The position numbers and the translations under genes are program-made. DNA of 64,000 nucleotides from Auanema rhodensis. Its lineage: Eukaryota; Nematoda; Chromadorea; Rhabditida; Rhabditidae. Location: contig OZ059900.1 of NCBI GenBank assembly GCA_964057225.1, forward strand, positions 19,607,638-19,671,637, in the 5' to 3' direction. The notes under the pieces were generated by a model. That model searched no databases and was not told the DNA's origin. It was given only the letters and a program-made list of their open reading frames with translations. Of the stretch, positions 1 through 11,793 are shown one piece after another (within the stretch, counting starts at the first letter, position 1; the number at the start of each line of letters is the position of its first letter).

Positions 1-583
1 AAAAATACAAAAACACAGTATTTCCCATGAGAAATATTTTATTATGCTGGAAAACCAGTTTTTGGAAATTTCGCTGTAAACAAGGTTTTGACTTACGATT
101 TCATGTGTTCAAACTTATGCAATGTCAATGAAACCTAGCAAAAAATTGTTCGTACAACGTCTAGTCCCACTTTCACGACAAAAAAACAGGGGTTAGAAAA
201 TTAAGGGAATTAGCATATTCTGAGGGCACGCCCCTTATGGCTAATATTGATTAAATCGATTTTTGTTCATATGAGTCGTCAAATGCAACGAATTTCAGCG
301 TGTTACATACTAAAATGAAGCATTTTACATGCTGAACACTAGAAAAATACAAAAACACAGTATTTCCCATGAGAAATATTTTATTATGCTGGAAAACCAG
401 TTTTTGGAAATTTCGCTGTAAACAAGGTTTTGACTTACGATTTCATGTGTTCAAACTCATGCAATGTCAATGAAACCTAGCTCAAAATTGTTCGTACAAC
501 GTCTAGTTCCACTTTCACGACAAAAAAACAGGGGTTAGAAAATTAAGGAAATTAGCATATTCTGAGGGCACGCCTCTTATGGC
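1..583 (+). repeat. 342-bp satellite array, forward block 1
   Basis: This block has one nearly complete monomer (1-340, entering at phase 3) and one truncated monomer (341-583, ending at phase 243). The period is exactly 342, shown by the agaaaaatac element, which starts one period after the window start. The first monomer has the uncommon combination cttatgc, gcaaaaaattg, ctagtccc and aagggaatt. This combination recurs only at about 7.35-7.9 kb, at its duplicate near 14.9-15.5 kb, and in reverse orientation near 780-880. The second monomer has the common ctcatgc/ctagttcc/aaggaaatt set plus a private gcctc at about 575. No open frame or unique sequence is present. Confidence 0.97.
582..583. 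other. Orientation switch 1 (forward to reverse)
   Basis: The forward monomer reads through ttatggc to phase 243, then the sequence continues as the reverse strand at phase 76 (gcgaaatttcc). The bases GC at 582-583 fit both sides, so there is a 2-bp microhomology. No filler bases are present. Confidence 0.93.
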
Positions 584-1676
584 GAAATTTCCAAAAACTG
601 GTTTTCCAGCATAATAAAATATTTCTCATGGGAAATACTGTGTTTTTGTATTTTTCTAGTGTTCAGCATGTAAAATGCTTCATTTTAGTATGTAACACGC
701 TGAAATTCGTTGCATTTGACGACTCATATGAACAAAAATCGATTTAATCAATATTAGCCATAAGGGGCGTGCCCTCAGAATATGCTAATTCCCTTAATTT
801 TCTAACCCCTGTTTTTTTGTCGTGAAAGTGGGACTAGACGTTGTACGAACAATTTTTTGCTAGGTTTCATTGACATTGCATAAGTTTGAACACATGAAAT
901 CGTAAGTCAAAACCTTGTTTACAGCGAAATTTCCAAAAACTGGTTTTCCAGCATAATAAAATATTTCTCATGGGAAATACTGTGTTTTTGTATTTTTCTA
1001 GTGTTCAGCATGTAAAATGCTTCATTTTAGTATGTAACACGCTGAAATTCGTTGCATTTGACGACTCATATGAACAAAAATCGATTTAATCAATATTAGC
1101 CATAAGGGGCGTGCCCTCAGAATATGCTAATTCCCTTAATTTTCTAACCCCTGTTTTTTTGTCGTGAAAGTGAAACTAGACGTTGTACAAACAATTTTGA
1201 GCTAGGTTTCATTGACATTGCATGAGTTTGAACACATGAAATCGTAAGTCAAAACCTTGTTTACAGCGAAATTTCCAAAAACTGGTTTTCCAGCATAATA
1301 AAATATTTCTCATGGGAAATACTGTGTTTTTGTATTTTTCTAGTGTTCAGCATGTAAAATGCTTCATTTTAGTATGTAACACGCTGAAATTCGTTGCATT
1401 TGACGACTCATATGAACAAAAATCGATTTAATCAATATTAGCCATAAGGGGCGTGCCCTCAGAATATGCTAATTCCCTTAATTTTCTAACCCCTGTTTTT
1501 TTGTCGTGAAAGTGAAACTAGACGTTGTACAAACAATTTTGAGCTAGGTTTCATTGACATTGCATGAGTTTGAACACATGAAATCGTAAGTCAAAACCTT
1601 GTTTACAGCGAAATTTCCAAAAACTGGTTTTCCAGCATAATAAAATATTTCTCATGGGAAATACTGTGTTTTTGTA
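582..1676 (-). repeat. 342-bp satellite array, small reversed block
   Basis: The same satellite is read here on the opposite strand, 1,095 bp (three periods plus 69 bp), running from phase 76 down to phase 8. Reading the minus strand from 1676, the first two monomers share the otherwise rare variants ctagtttc and ttgtttgta. The third carries the cttatgc/aaaaaattg/ctagtccc/aagggaatt set of the forward monomer at 1-340. The block is bounded on both sides by abrupt orientation switches. It therefore looks like a fold-back or template-switch product containing a copy of nearby array rather than independent DNA. Confidence 0.96.
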
Positions 1677-1677
1677 A
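1676..1677. other. Orientation switch 2 (reverse to forward)
   Basis: The reverse strand ends within gtgtttttgta (phase 8) and the forward strand resumes in aaaattgttcg at phase 144. At most one A (1676) is shared, and only if the incoming copy was of the six-A type, as its ctagtccc variant would suggest. The junction lies in A/T runs on both sides. Confidence 0.92.
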
Positions 1678-1923
1678 AAATTGTTCGTACAACGTCTAGT
1701 CCCACTTTCACGACAAAAAAACAGGAGTTAGAAAATTAAGGAAATTAGCATATTCTGAGGGCACGCCCCTTATAGCTAATATTGATTAAATCGATTTTTG
1801 TTCATATGAGTCGTCAAATGCAACGAATTTCAGCGTGTTACATACTAAAATGAAGCATTTTACATGCTGAACACTAGAAAAATACAAAAACACAGTATTT
1901 CCCATGAGAAATATTTTATTATG

Positions 1924-1949
1924 CTGGAAAACCAGTTTTTGGAAATTTC
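1924..1949 (+). other. Overlapping short dyads in the conserved part of the monomer
   Basis: Three inverted repeats overlap or abut: CTGG-AAAA-CCAG (phase 49-60), AAAAC-CA-GTTTT (53-64) and the palindrome GAAATTTC (67-74). The first two share bases, so they could form only as alternatives. The last runs into the CENP-B-box-like motif. Private changes here are few, for example tttgaaaat near 9474 and its duplicate near 17004, and atgttgg near 8079 and its duplicate near 15609. Confidence 0.4.
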
Positions 1950-1962
1950 GCTGTAAACAAGG
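1946..1962 (+). other. CENP-B-box-like 17-mer (one copy per monomer)
   Basis: The bases tttcgctgtaaacaagg at phase 71-87 match 7 of the 9 essential positions of the mammalian CENP-B box (nTTCGnnnnAnnCGGGn): TTCG, the central A, the following C and the last G. Two G positions are A. Against the full human-type box about 12 of 17 positions agree. Nearly every copy I inspected keeps it; one reversed copy (about 55434) changes a G. A 7-of-9 match is expected roughly once by chance when both strands of a 342-bp monomer are scanned, so binding by a CENP-B-like protein is only a hypothesis. Confidence 0.3.
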
Positions 1963-2100
1963 TTTTGACTTACGATTTCATGTGTTCAAACTCATGCAAT
2001 GTCAATGAAACCTAGCTCAAAATTGTTCGTACAACGTCTAGTTCCACTTTCACGACAAAAAAACAGGGGTTAGAAAATTAAGGGAATTAGCATATTCTGA

Positions 2101-2110
2101 GGGCACGCCC
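2101..2110 (+). other. GC-rich hairpin GGGC-AC-GCCC (representative)
   Basis: A 4-bp perfect stem with a 2-base spacer at phase 226-235 forms the only GC-rich spot in an AT-rich monomer. Frequent variants sit just outside it at 236-237 (gcccctt, gccctt, gccccct), leaving the stem intact. Rare stem changes are gcctc near 575, gctcc near 30173, and the three gtaccc copies in the reversed block. Two of the three orientation switches lie 8-19 bases downstream of this position in the monomer. Confidence 0.5.
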
Positions 2111-2129
2111 CTTATGGCTAATATTGATT

Positions 2130-2151
2130 AAATCGATTTTTGTTCATATGA
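2130..2151 (+). other. Paired palindromes AAATCGATTT and TCATATGA
   Basis: A perfect 10-bp palindrome (phase 255-264) is followed 4 bases later by a perfect 8-bp palindrome (269-276). Both are almost invariant. Exceptions are cggttt at about 44571 (first palindrome) and tcatattaac at about 52167 and 52851 (second palindrome). They contain the once-per-monomer ATCGAT and CATATG sites, so these mark the 342-bp periodicity. Any protein-binding role is unknown. Confidence 0.5.
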
Positions 2152-2195
2152 GTCGTCAAATGCAACGAATTTCAGCGTGTTACATACTAAAATGA

Positions 2196-2210
2196 AGCAT
2201 TTTACATGCT
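2196..2210 (+). other. Dyad AGCAT-(5)-ATGCT near the monomer end
   Basis: A 5-bp stem with a 5-base loop lies at phase 321-335. The loop is tttac in most monomers and ttcac in many, so the common variant at phase 328 lies in the loop and leaves the stem intact. The two gaaccatt copies (about 40868 and 43262) break one stem position. A 14-base stretch just upstream (phase 299-312) resembles phase 321-334 at 11 of 14 positions, a possible trace of an old short duplication. Confidence 0.35.
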
Positions 2211-4437
2211 GAACACTAGAAAAATACAAAAACACAGTATTTCCCATGAGAAATATTTTATTATGCTGGAAAACCAGTTTTTGGAAATTTCGCTGTAAAC
2301 AAGGTTTTGACTTACGATTTCATGTGTTCAAACTCATGCAATGTCAATGAAACCTAGCTCAAAATTGTTCGTACAACGTCTAGTTCCACTTTCACGACAA
2401 AAAAACAGGGGTTAGAAAATTAAGGGAATTAGCATATTCTGAGGGCACGCCCCTTATGGCTAATATTGATTAAATCGATTTTTGTTCATATGAGTCGTCA
2501 AATGCAACGAATTTCAGCGTGTTACATACTAAAATGAAGCATTTTACATGCTGAACACTAGAAAAATACAAAAACACAGTATTTTCCATGAGAAATATTT
2601 TATTATGCTGGAAAACCAGTTTTTGGAAATTTCGCTGTAAACAAGGTTTTGACTTACGATTTCATGTGTTCAAACTCATGCAATGTCAATGAAACCTAGC
2701 TCAAAATTGTTCGTACAACGTCTAGTCCCACTTTCACGACAAAAAAACAGGGGTTAGAAAATTAAGGAAATTAGCATATTCTGAGGGCACGCCCCTTATG
2801 GCTAATATTGATTAAATCGATTTTTGTTCATATGAGTCGTCAAATGCAACGAATTTCAGCGTGTTACATACTAAAATGAAGCATTTTACATGCTGAACAC
2901 TAGAAAAATACAAAAACACAGTATTTCCCATGAGAAATATTTTATTATGCTGGAAAACCAGTTTTTGGAAATTTCGCTGTAAACAAGGTTTTGACTTACG
3001 ATTTCATGTGTTCAAACTCATGCAATGTCAATGAAACCTAGCTCAAAATTGTTCGTACAACGTCTAGTTCCACTTTCACGACAAAAAAACAGGGGTTAGA
3101 AAATTAAGGAAATTAGCATATTCTGAGGGCACGCCCCTTATGGCTAATATTGATTAAATCGATTTTTGTTCATATGAGTCGTCAAATGCAACGAATTTCA
3201 GCGTGTTACATACGCAAATGAAGCATTTCACATGCTGAACACTAGAAAAATACAAAAACACAGTATTTCCCATGAGAAATATTTTATTATGCTGGAAAAC
3301 CAGTTTTTGGAAATTTCGCTGTAAACAAGGTTTTGACTTACGATTTCATGTGTTCAAACTCATGCAATGTCAATGAAACCTAGCTCAAAATTGTTCGTAC
3401 AACGTCTAGTTCCACTTTCACGACAAAAAAACAGGGGTTAGAAAATTAAGGAAATTAGCATATTCTGAGGGCACGCCCCTTATGGCTAATATTGATTAAA
3501 TCGATTTTTGTTCATATGAGTCGTCAAATGCAACGAATTTCAGCGTGTTACATACTAAAATGAAGCATTTTACATGCTGAACACTAGAAAAATACAAAAA
3601 CACAGTATTTCCCATGAGAAATATTTTATTATGCTGGAAAACCAGTTTTTGGAAATTTCGCTGTAAACAAGGTTTTGACTTACGATTTCATGTGTTCAAA
3701 CTCATGCAATGTCAATGAAACCTAGCTCAAAATTGTTCGTACAACGTCTAGTTCCACTTTCACGACAAAAAAACAGGGGTTAGAAAATTAAGGGAATTAG
3801 CATATTCTGAGGGCACGCCCCTTATGGCTAATATTGATTAAATCGATTTTTGTTCATATGAGTCGTCAAATGCAACGAATTTCAGCGTGTTACATACTAA
3901 AATGAAGCATTTTACATGCTGAACACTAGAAAAATACAAAAACACAGTATTTCCCATGAGAAATATTTTATTATGCTGGAAAACCAGTTTTTGGAAATTT
4001 CGCTGTAAACAAGGTTTTGACTTACGATTTCATGTGTTCAAACTCATGCAATGTCAATGAAACCTAGCTCAAAATTGTTCGTACAACGTCTAGTTCCACT
4101 TTCACGACAAAAAAACAGGGGTTAGAAAATTAAGGGAATTAGCATATTCTGAGGGCACGCCCCTTATGGCTAATATTGATTAAATCGATTTTTGTTCATA
4201 TGAGTCGTCAAATGCAACGAATTTCAGCGTGTTACATACTAAAATGAAGCATTTTACATGCTGAACACTAGAAAAATACAAAAACACAGTATTTTCCATG
4301 AGAAATATTTTATTATGCTGGAAAACCAGTTTTTGGAAATTTCGCTGTAAACAAGGTTTTGACTTACGATTTCATGTGTTCAAACTCATGCAATGTCAAT
4401 GAAACCTAGCTCAAAATTGTTCGTACAACGTCTAGTC

Positions 4438-7293
4438 CCACTTTCACGACAAAAAAACAGGGGTTAGAAAATTAAGGAAATTAGCATATTCTGAGGGCAC
4501 GCCCCTTATGGCTAATATTGATTAAATCGATTTTTGTTCATATGAGTCGTCAAATGCAACGAATTTCAGCGTGTTACATACTAAAATGAAGCATTTTACA
4601 TGCTGAACACTAGAAAAATACAAAAACACAGTATTTCCCATGAGAAATATTTTATTATGCTGGAAAACCAGTTTTTGGAAATTTCGCTGTAAACAAGGTT
4701 TTGACTTACGATTTCATGTGTTCAAACTCATGCAATGTCAATGAAACCTAGCTCAAAATTGTTCGTACAACGTCTAGTTCCACTTTCACGACAAAAAAAC
4801 AGGGGTTAGAAAATTAAGGAAATTAGCATATTCTGAGGGCACGCCCCTTATGGCTAATATTGATTAAATCGATTTTTGTTCATATGAGTCGTCAAATGCA
4901 ACGAATTTCAGCGTGTTACATACGCAAATGAAGCATTTCACATGCTGAACACTAGAAAAATACAAAAACACAGTATTTCCCATGAGAAATATTTTATTAT
5001 GCTGGAAAACCAGTTTTTGGAAATTTCGCTGTAAACAAGGTTTTGACTTACGATTTCATGTGTTCAAACTCATGCAATGTCAATGAAACCTAGCTCAAAA
5101 TTGTTCGTACAACGTCTAGTTCCACTTTCACGACAAAAAAACAGGGGTTAGAAAATTAAGGAAATTAGCATATTCTGAGGGCACGCCCCTTATGGCTAAT
5201 ATTGATTAAATCGATTTTTGTTCATATGAGTCGTCAAATGCAACGAATTTCAGCGTGTTACATACGCAAATGAAGCATTTCACATGCTGAACACTAGAAA
5301 AATACAAAAACACAGTATTTCCCATGAGAAATATTTTATTATGCTGGAAAACCAGTTTTTGGAAATTTCGCTGTAAACAAGGTTTTGACTTACGATTTCA
5401 TGTGTTCAAACTCATGCAATGTCAATGAAACCTAGCTCAAAATTGTTCGTACAACGTCTAGTTCCACTTTCACGACAAAAAAACAGGGGTTAGAAAATTA
5501 AGGAAATTAGCATATTCTGAGGGCACGCCCCTTATGGCTAATATTGATTAAATCGATTTTTGTTCATATGAGTCGTCAAATGCAACGAATTTCAGCGTGT
5601 TACATACTAAAATGAAGCATTTTACATGCTGAACACTAGAAAAATACAAAAACACAGTAATACCCATGAGAAATATTTTATTATGCTGGAAAACCAGTTT
5701 TTGGAAATTTCGCTGTAAACAAGGTTTTGACTTACGATTTCATGTGTTCAAACTCATGCAATGTCAATGAAACCTAGCTCAAAATTGTTCGTACAACGTC
5801 TAGTTCCACTTTCACGACAAAAAAACAGGGGTTAGAAAATTAAGGAAATTAGCATATTCTGAGGGCACGCCCCTTATGGCTAATATTGATTAAATCGATT
5901 TTTGTTCATATGAGTCGTCAAATGCAACGAATTTCAGCGTGTTACATACTAAAATGAAGCATTTTACATGCTGAACACTAGAAAAATACAAAAACACAGT
6001 ATTTCCCATGAGAAATATTTTATTATGCTGGAAAACCAGTTTTTGGAAATTTCGCTGTAAACAAGGTTTTGACTTACGATTTCATGTGTTCAAACTCATG
6101 CAATGTCAATGAAACCTAGCTCAAAATTGTTCGTACAACGTCTAGTTCCACTTTCACGACAAAAAAACAGGGGTTAGAAAATTAAGGAAATTAGCATATT
6201 CTGAGGGCACGCCCCTTATGGCTAATATTGATTAAATCGATTTTTGTTCATATGAGTCGTCAAATGCAACGAATTTCAGCGTGTTACATACGCAAATGAA
6301 GCATTTCACATGCTGAACACTAGAAAAATACAAAAACACAGTATTTCCCATGAGAAATATTTTATTATGCTGGAAAACCAGTTTTTGGAAATTTCGCTGT
6401 AAACAAGGTTTTGACTTACGATTTCATGTGTTCAAACTCATGCAATGTCAATGAAACCTAGCTCAAAATTGTTCGTACAACGTCTAGTTCCACTTTCACG
6501 ACAAAAAAACAGGGGTTAGAAAATTAAGGAAATTAGCATATTCTGAGGGCACGCCCCTTATGGCTAATATTGATTAAATCGATTTTTGTTCATATGAGTC
6601 GTCAAATGCAACGAATTTCAGCGTGTTACATACACAAATGAAGCATTTCACATGCTGAACACTAGAAAAATACAAAAACACAGTATTTCCCATGAGAAAT
6701 ATTTTATTATGCTGGAAAACCAGTTTTTGGAAATTTCGCTGTAAACAAGGTTTTGACTTACGATTTCATGTGTTCAAACTCATGCAATGTCAATGAAACC
6801 TAGCTCAAAATTGTTCGTACAACGTCTAGTTCCACTTTCACGACAAAAAAACAGGGGTTAGAAAATTAAGGAAATTAGCATATTCTGAGGGCACGCCCCT
6901 TATGGCTAATATTGATTAAATCGATTTTTGTTCATATGAGTCGTCAAATGCAACGAATTTCAGCGTGTTACATACTAAAATGAAGCATTTTACATGCTGA
7001 ACACTAGAAAAATACAAAAACACAGTAATACCCATGAGAAATATTTTATTATGCTGGAAAACCAGTTTTTGGAAATTTCGCTGTAAACAAGGTTTTGACT
7101 TACGATTTCATGTGTTCAAACTCATGCAATGTCAATGAAACCTAGCTCAAAATTGTTCGTACAACGTCTAGTTCCACTTTCACGACAAAAAAACAGGGGT
7201 TAGAAAATTAAGGAAATTAGCATATTCTGAGGGCACGCCCCTTATGGCTAATATTGATTAAATCGATTTTTGTTCATATGAGTCGTCAAATGC
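4438..7293 (+). repeat. Higher-order repeat: 4-monomer unit (1,368 bp), overlapping pair
   Basis: The segment at about 4438-5925 matches 5806-7293 with one difference found (tacgcaaa at 5266 versus tacacaaa at 6634). Shared markers are tacgcaaa at 4921/6289 and gtaataccc at about 5657/7025. The pair overlaps the right end of the 5-mer duplication, so the two duplications happened in sequence on the same DNA. The right limit is the private tgctacg at 7294. Confidence 0.85.
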
Positions 7294-10200
7294 TACGAAT
7301 TTCAGCGTGTTACATACTAAAATGAAGCATTTTACATGCTGAACACTAGAAAAATACAAAAACACAGTATTTCCCATGAGAAATATTTTATTATGCTGGA
7401 AAACCAGTTTTTGGAAATTTCGCTGTAAACAAGGTTTTGACTTACGATTTCATGTGTTCAAACTTATGCAATGTCAATGAAACCTAGCAAAAAATTGTTC
7501 GTACAACGTCTAGTCCCACTTTCACGACAAAAAAACAGGGGTTAGAAAATTAAGGGAATTAGCATATTCTGAGGGCACGCCCCTTATGGCTAATATTGAT
7601 TAAATCGATTTTTGTTCATATGAGTCGTCAAATGCAACGAATTTCAGCGTGTTACATACTAAAATGAAGCATTTTACATGCTGAACACTAGAAAAATACA
7701 AAAACACAGTATTTCCCATGAGAAATATTTTATTATGCTGGAAAACCAGTTTTTGGAAATTTCGCTGTAAACAAGGTTTTGACTTACGATTTCATGTGTT
7801 CAAACTTATGCAATGTCAATGAAACCTAGCAAAAAAATGTTCGTACAACGTCTAGTCCCACTTTCACGACAAAAAAACAGGGGTTAGAAAATTAAGGGAA
7901 TTAGCATATTCTGAGGGCACGCCCCTTATGGCTAATATTGATTAAATCGATTTTTGTTCATATGAGTCGTCAAATGCAACGAATTTCAGCGTGTTACATA
8001 CTAAAATGAAGCATTTTACATGCTGAACACTAGAAAAATACAAAAACACAGTATTTCCCATGAGAAATATTTTAATATGTTGGAAAACCAGTTTTTGGAA
8101 ATTTCGCTGTAAACAAGGTTTTGACTTACGATTTCATGTGTTCAAACTCATGCAATGTCAATGAAACCTAGCTCAAAATTGTTCGTACAACGTCTAGTTC
8201 CACTTTCACGACAAAAAAACAGGGGTTAGAAAATTAAGGAAATTAGCATATTCTGAGGGCACGCCCCTTATGGCTAATATTGATTAAATCGATTTTTGTT
8301 CATATGAGTCGTCAAATGCAACGAATTTCAGCGTGTTACATACTAAAATGAAGCATTTTACATGCTGAACACTAGAAAAATACAAAAACACAGTATTTCC
8401 CATGAGAAATATTTTATTATGCTGGAAAACCAGTTTTTGGAAATTTCGCTGTAAACAAGGTTTTGACTTACGATTTCATGTGTTCAAACTCATGCAATGT
8501 CAATGAAACCTAGCTCAAAATTGTTCGTACAACGTCTAGTTCCACTTTCACGACAAAAAAACAGGGGTTAGAAAATTAAGGAAATTAGCATATTCTGAGG
8601 GCACGCCCCTTATGGCTAATATTGATTAAATCGATTTTTGTTCATATGAGTCGTCAAATGCAACGAATTTCAGCGTGTTACATACTAAAATGAAGCATTT
8701 TACATGCTGAACACTAGAAAAATACAAAAACACAGTAATACCCATGAGAAATATTTTATTATGCTGGAAAACCAGTTTTTGGAAATTTCGCTGTAAACAA
8801 GGTTTTGACTTACGATTTCATGTGTTCAAACTCATGCAATGTCAATGAAACCTAGCTCAAAATTGTTAATACAATGTCTAGTTCCACTTTCACGACAAAA
8901 AAACAGGGGTTAGAAAATTAAGGAAATTAGCATATTCTGAGGGCACGCCCTTTATGGCTAATATTGATTAAATCGATTTTTGTTCATATGAGTCGTCAAA
9001 TGCAACGAATTTCAGCGTGTTACATACTAAAATGAAGCATTTTACATGCTGAACACTAGAAAAATACAAAAACACAGTATTTCCCATGAGAAATATTTTA
9101 TTATGCTGGAAAACCAGTTTTTGGAAATTTCGCTGTAAACAAGGTTTTGACTTACGATTTCATGTGTTCAAACTCATGCAATGTCAATGAAACCTAGCTC
9201 AAAATTGTTCGTACAACGTCTAGTTCCACTTTCACGACAAAAAAACAGGGGTTAGAAAATTAAGGAAATTAGCATATTCTGAGGGCACGCCCCTTATGGC
9301 TAATATTGATTAAATCGATTTTTGTTCATATGAGTCGTCAAATGCAACGAATTTCAGCGTGTTACATACTAAAATGAAGCATTTTACATGCTGAACACTA
9401 GAAAAATACAAAAACACAGTATTTCCCATGAGAAATATTTTATTATGCTGGAAAACCAGTTTTTGAAAATTTCGCTGTAAACAAGGTTTTGACTTACGAT
9501 TTCATGTGTTCAAACTCATGCAATGTCAATGAAACCTAGCTCAAAATTGTTCCTACAACGTCTAGTTCCACTTTCACGACAAAAAAACAGGGGTTAGAAA
9601 ATTAAGGAAATTAGCATATTCTGAGGGCACGCCCCTTATGGCTAATATTGATTAAATCGATTTTTGTTCATATGAGTCGTCAAATGCAACGAATTTCAGC
9701 GTGTTACATACTAAAATGAAGCATTTCACATGCTGAACACTAGAAAAATACAAAAACACAGTAATACCCATGAGAAATATTTTATTATGCTGGAAAACCA
9801 GTTTTTGGAAATTTCGCTGTAAACAAGGTTTTGACTTACGATTTCATGTGTTCAAACTCATGCAATGTCAATGAAACCTAGCTCAAAATTGTTCGTACAA
9901 CGTCTGGTTCCACTTTCACGACAAAAAAACAGGGGTTAGAAAATTAAGGAAATTAGCATATTCTGAGGGCACGCCCCTTATGGCTAATATTGATTAAATC
10001 GATTTTTGTTCATATGAGTCGTCAAATGCAACGAATTTCAGCGTGTTACATACTAAAATGAAGCATTTCACATGCTGAACACTAGAAAAATACAAAAACA
10101 CAGTATTTCCCATGAGAAATATTTTATTATGCTGGAAAACCAGTTTTTGGAAATTTCGCTGTAAACAAGGTTTTGACTTACGATTTCATGTGTTCAAACT

Positions 10201-11793
10201 CATGCAATGTCAATGAAACCTAGCTCAAAATTGTTCGTACAACGTCTAGTTCCACTTTCACGACAAAAAAACAGGGGTTAGAAAATTAAGGAAATTAGCA
10301 TATTCTGAGGGCACGCCCCTTATGGCTAATATTGATTAAATCGATTTTTGTTCATATGAGTCGTCAAATGCAACGAATTTCAGCGTGTTACATACTAAAA
10401 TGAAGCATTTTACATGCTGAACACTAGAAAAATACAAAAACACAGTATTTCCCATGAGAAATATTTTATTATGCTGGAAAACCAGTTTTTGGAAATTTCG
10501 CTGTAAACAAGGTTTTGACTTACGATTTCATGTGTTCAAACTCATGCAATGTCAATGAAACCTAGCTCAAAATTGTTCCTACAACGTCTAGTTCCACTTT
10601 CACGACAAAAAAACAGGGGTTAGAAAATTAAGGAAATTAGCATATTCTGAGGGCACGCCCTTTATGGCTAATATTGATTAAATCGATTTTTGTTCATATG
10701 AGTCGTCAAATGCAACGAATTTCAGCGTGTTACATACTAAAATGAAGCATTTCACATGCTGAACACTAGAAAAATACAAAAACACAGTAATACCCATGAG
10801 AAATATTTTATTATGCTGGAAAACCAGTTTTTGGAAATTTCGCTGTAAACAAGGTTTTGACTTACGATTTCATGTGTTCAAACTCATGCAATGTCAATGA
10901 AACCTAGCTCAAAATTGTTCGTACAACGTCTGGTTCCACTTTCACGACAAAAAAACAGGGGTTAGAAAATTAAGGAAATTAGCATATTCTGAGGGCACGC
11001 CCCTTATGGCTAATATTGATTAAATCGATTTTTGTTCATATGAGTCGTCAAATGCAACGAATTTCAGCGTGTTACATACTAAAATGAAGCATTTTACATG
11101 CTGAACACTAGAAAAATACAAAAACACAGTATTTCCCATGAGAAATATTTTATTATGCTGGAAAACCAGTTTTTGGAAATTTCGCTGTAAACAAGGTTTT
11201 GACTTACGATTTCATGTGTTCAAACTCATGCAATGTCAATGAAACCTAGCTCAAAATTGTTCGTACAACGTCTAGTTCCACTTTCACGACAAAAAAACAG
11301 GGGTTAGAAAATTAAGGAAATTAGCATATTCTGAGGGCACGCCCCTTATGGCTAATATTGATTAAATCGATTTTTGTTCATATGAGTCGTCAAATGCAAC
11401 GAATTTCAGCGTGTTACATACTAAAATGAAGCATTTTACATGCTGAACACTAGAAAAATACAAAAACACAGTAATACCCATGAGAAATATTTTATTATGC
11501 TGGAAAACCAGTTTTTGGAAATTTCGCTGTAAACAAGGTTTTGACTTACGATTTCATGTGTTCAAACTCATGCAATGTCAATGAAACCTAGCTCAAAATT
11601 GTTAATACAATGTCTAGTTCCACTTTCACGACAAAAAAACAGGGGTTAGAAAATTAAGGAAATTAGCATATTCTGAGGGCACGCCCTTTATGGCTAATAT
11701 TGATTAAATCGATTTTTGTTCATATGAGTCGTCAAATGCAACGAATTTCAGCGTGTTACATACTAAAATGAAGCATTTTACATGCTGAACACT

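Larger units (their letters stand above)
1876..2217 (+). repeat. Representative satellite monomer (342 bp)
   Basis: This is the first complete forward copy after the second switch point, used here as the phase reference (1876 = phase 1). Composition is about 34% G+C. Landmarks in order: A-rich agaaaaatacaaaaacaca (1-19); short dyads at 49-64; a CENP-B-box-like 17-mer at 71-87; a variant-rich segment at about 118-182 ending in a 7-A tract (182-188); GC hairpin GGGC-AC-GCCC (226-235); palindrome AAATCGATTT (255-264); palindrome TCATATGA (269-276); and a dyad AGCAT/ATGCT (321-335). The length is twice 171, but I see no convincing internal 171-bp dimer, only a loose similarity between segments starting at phases 98 and 259. 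Confidence 0.95.
1775..5194 (+). repeat. Higher-order repeat: 5-monomer unit (1,710 bp) x2
   Basis: Units at about 1775-3484 and 3485-5194 match at every diagnostic site I compared. Examples are aagggaatt at about 2073/3783 and 2425/4135, attttccatg at 2581/4291, ctagtccc at about 2724/4434, and tacgcaaatg at 3211/4921. The match continues about 70 bp into the next unit and stops where tactaaaa (3555) faces tacgcaaa (5265). On the left it stops at the private tatagct of 1774. The duplication post-dates these variants. Confidence 0.88.

Noticed and set aside
226-240. Rho-independent terminator at the GC hairpin
   Set aside because: The stem is only 4 bp with no T-run after it, and the context is eukaryotic satellite DNA.
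291-306. Second CENP-B-like candidate on the minus strand starting TTCGTTG
   Set aside because: The first seven bases match the alpha-satellite form, but the CGGG end is TGAC, leaving a much poorer match at essential positions than phase 71-87.
582-1676. Inverted mobile element or terminal inverted repeats
   Set aside because: The reversed block is ordinary satellite in another orientation. There are no target-site duplications, no coding capacity and no unique internal sequence.
1876-2217. Assignment to a named satellite such as Tribolium TCAST or primate alpha satellite
   Set aside because: Length and inversions are suggestive of beetle-type arrays, but I cannot recognise the sequence itself, and 342 bp is not alpha-satellite sequence. 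A database search would decide.
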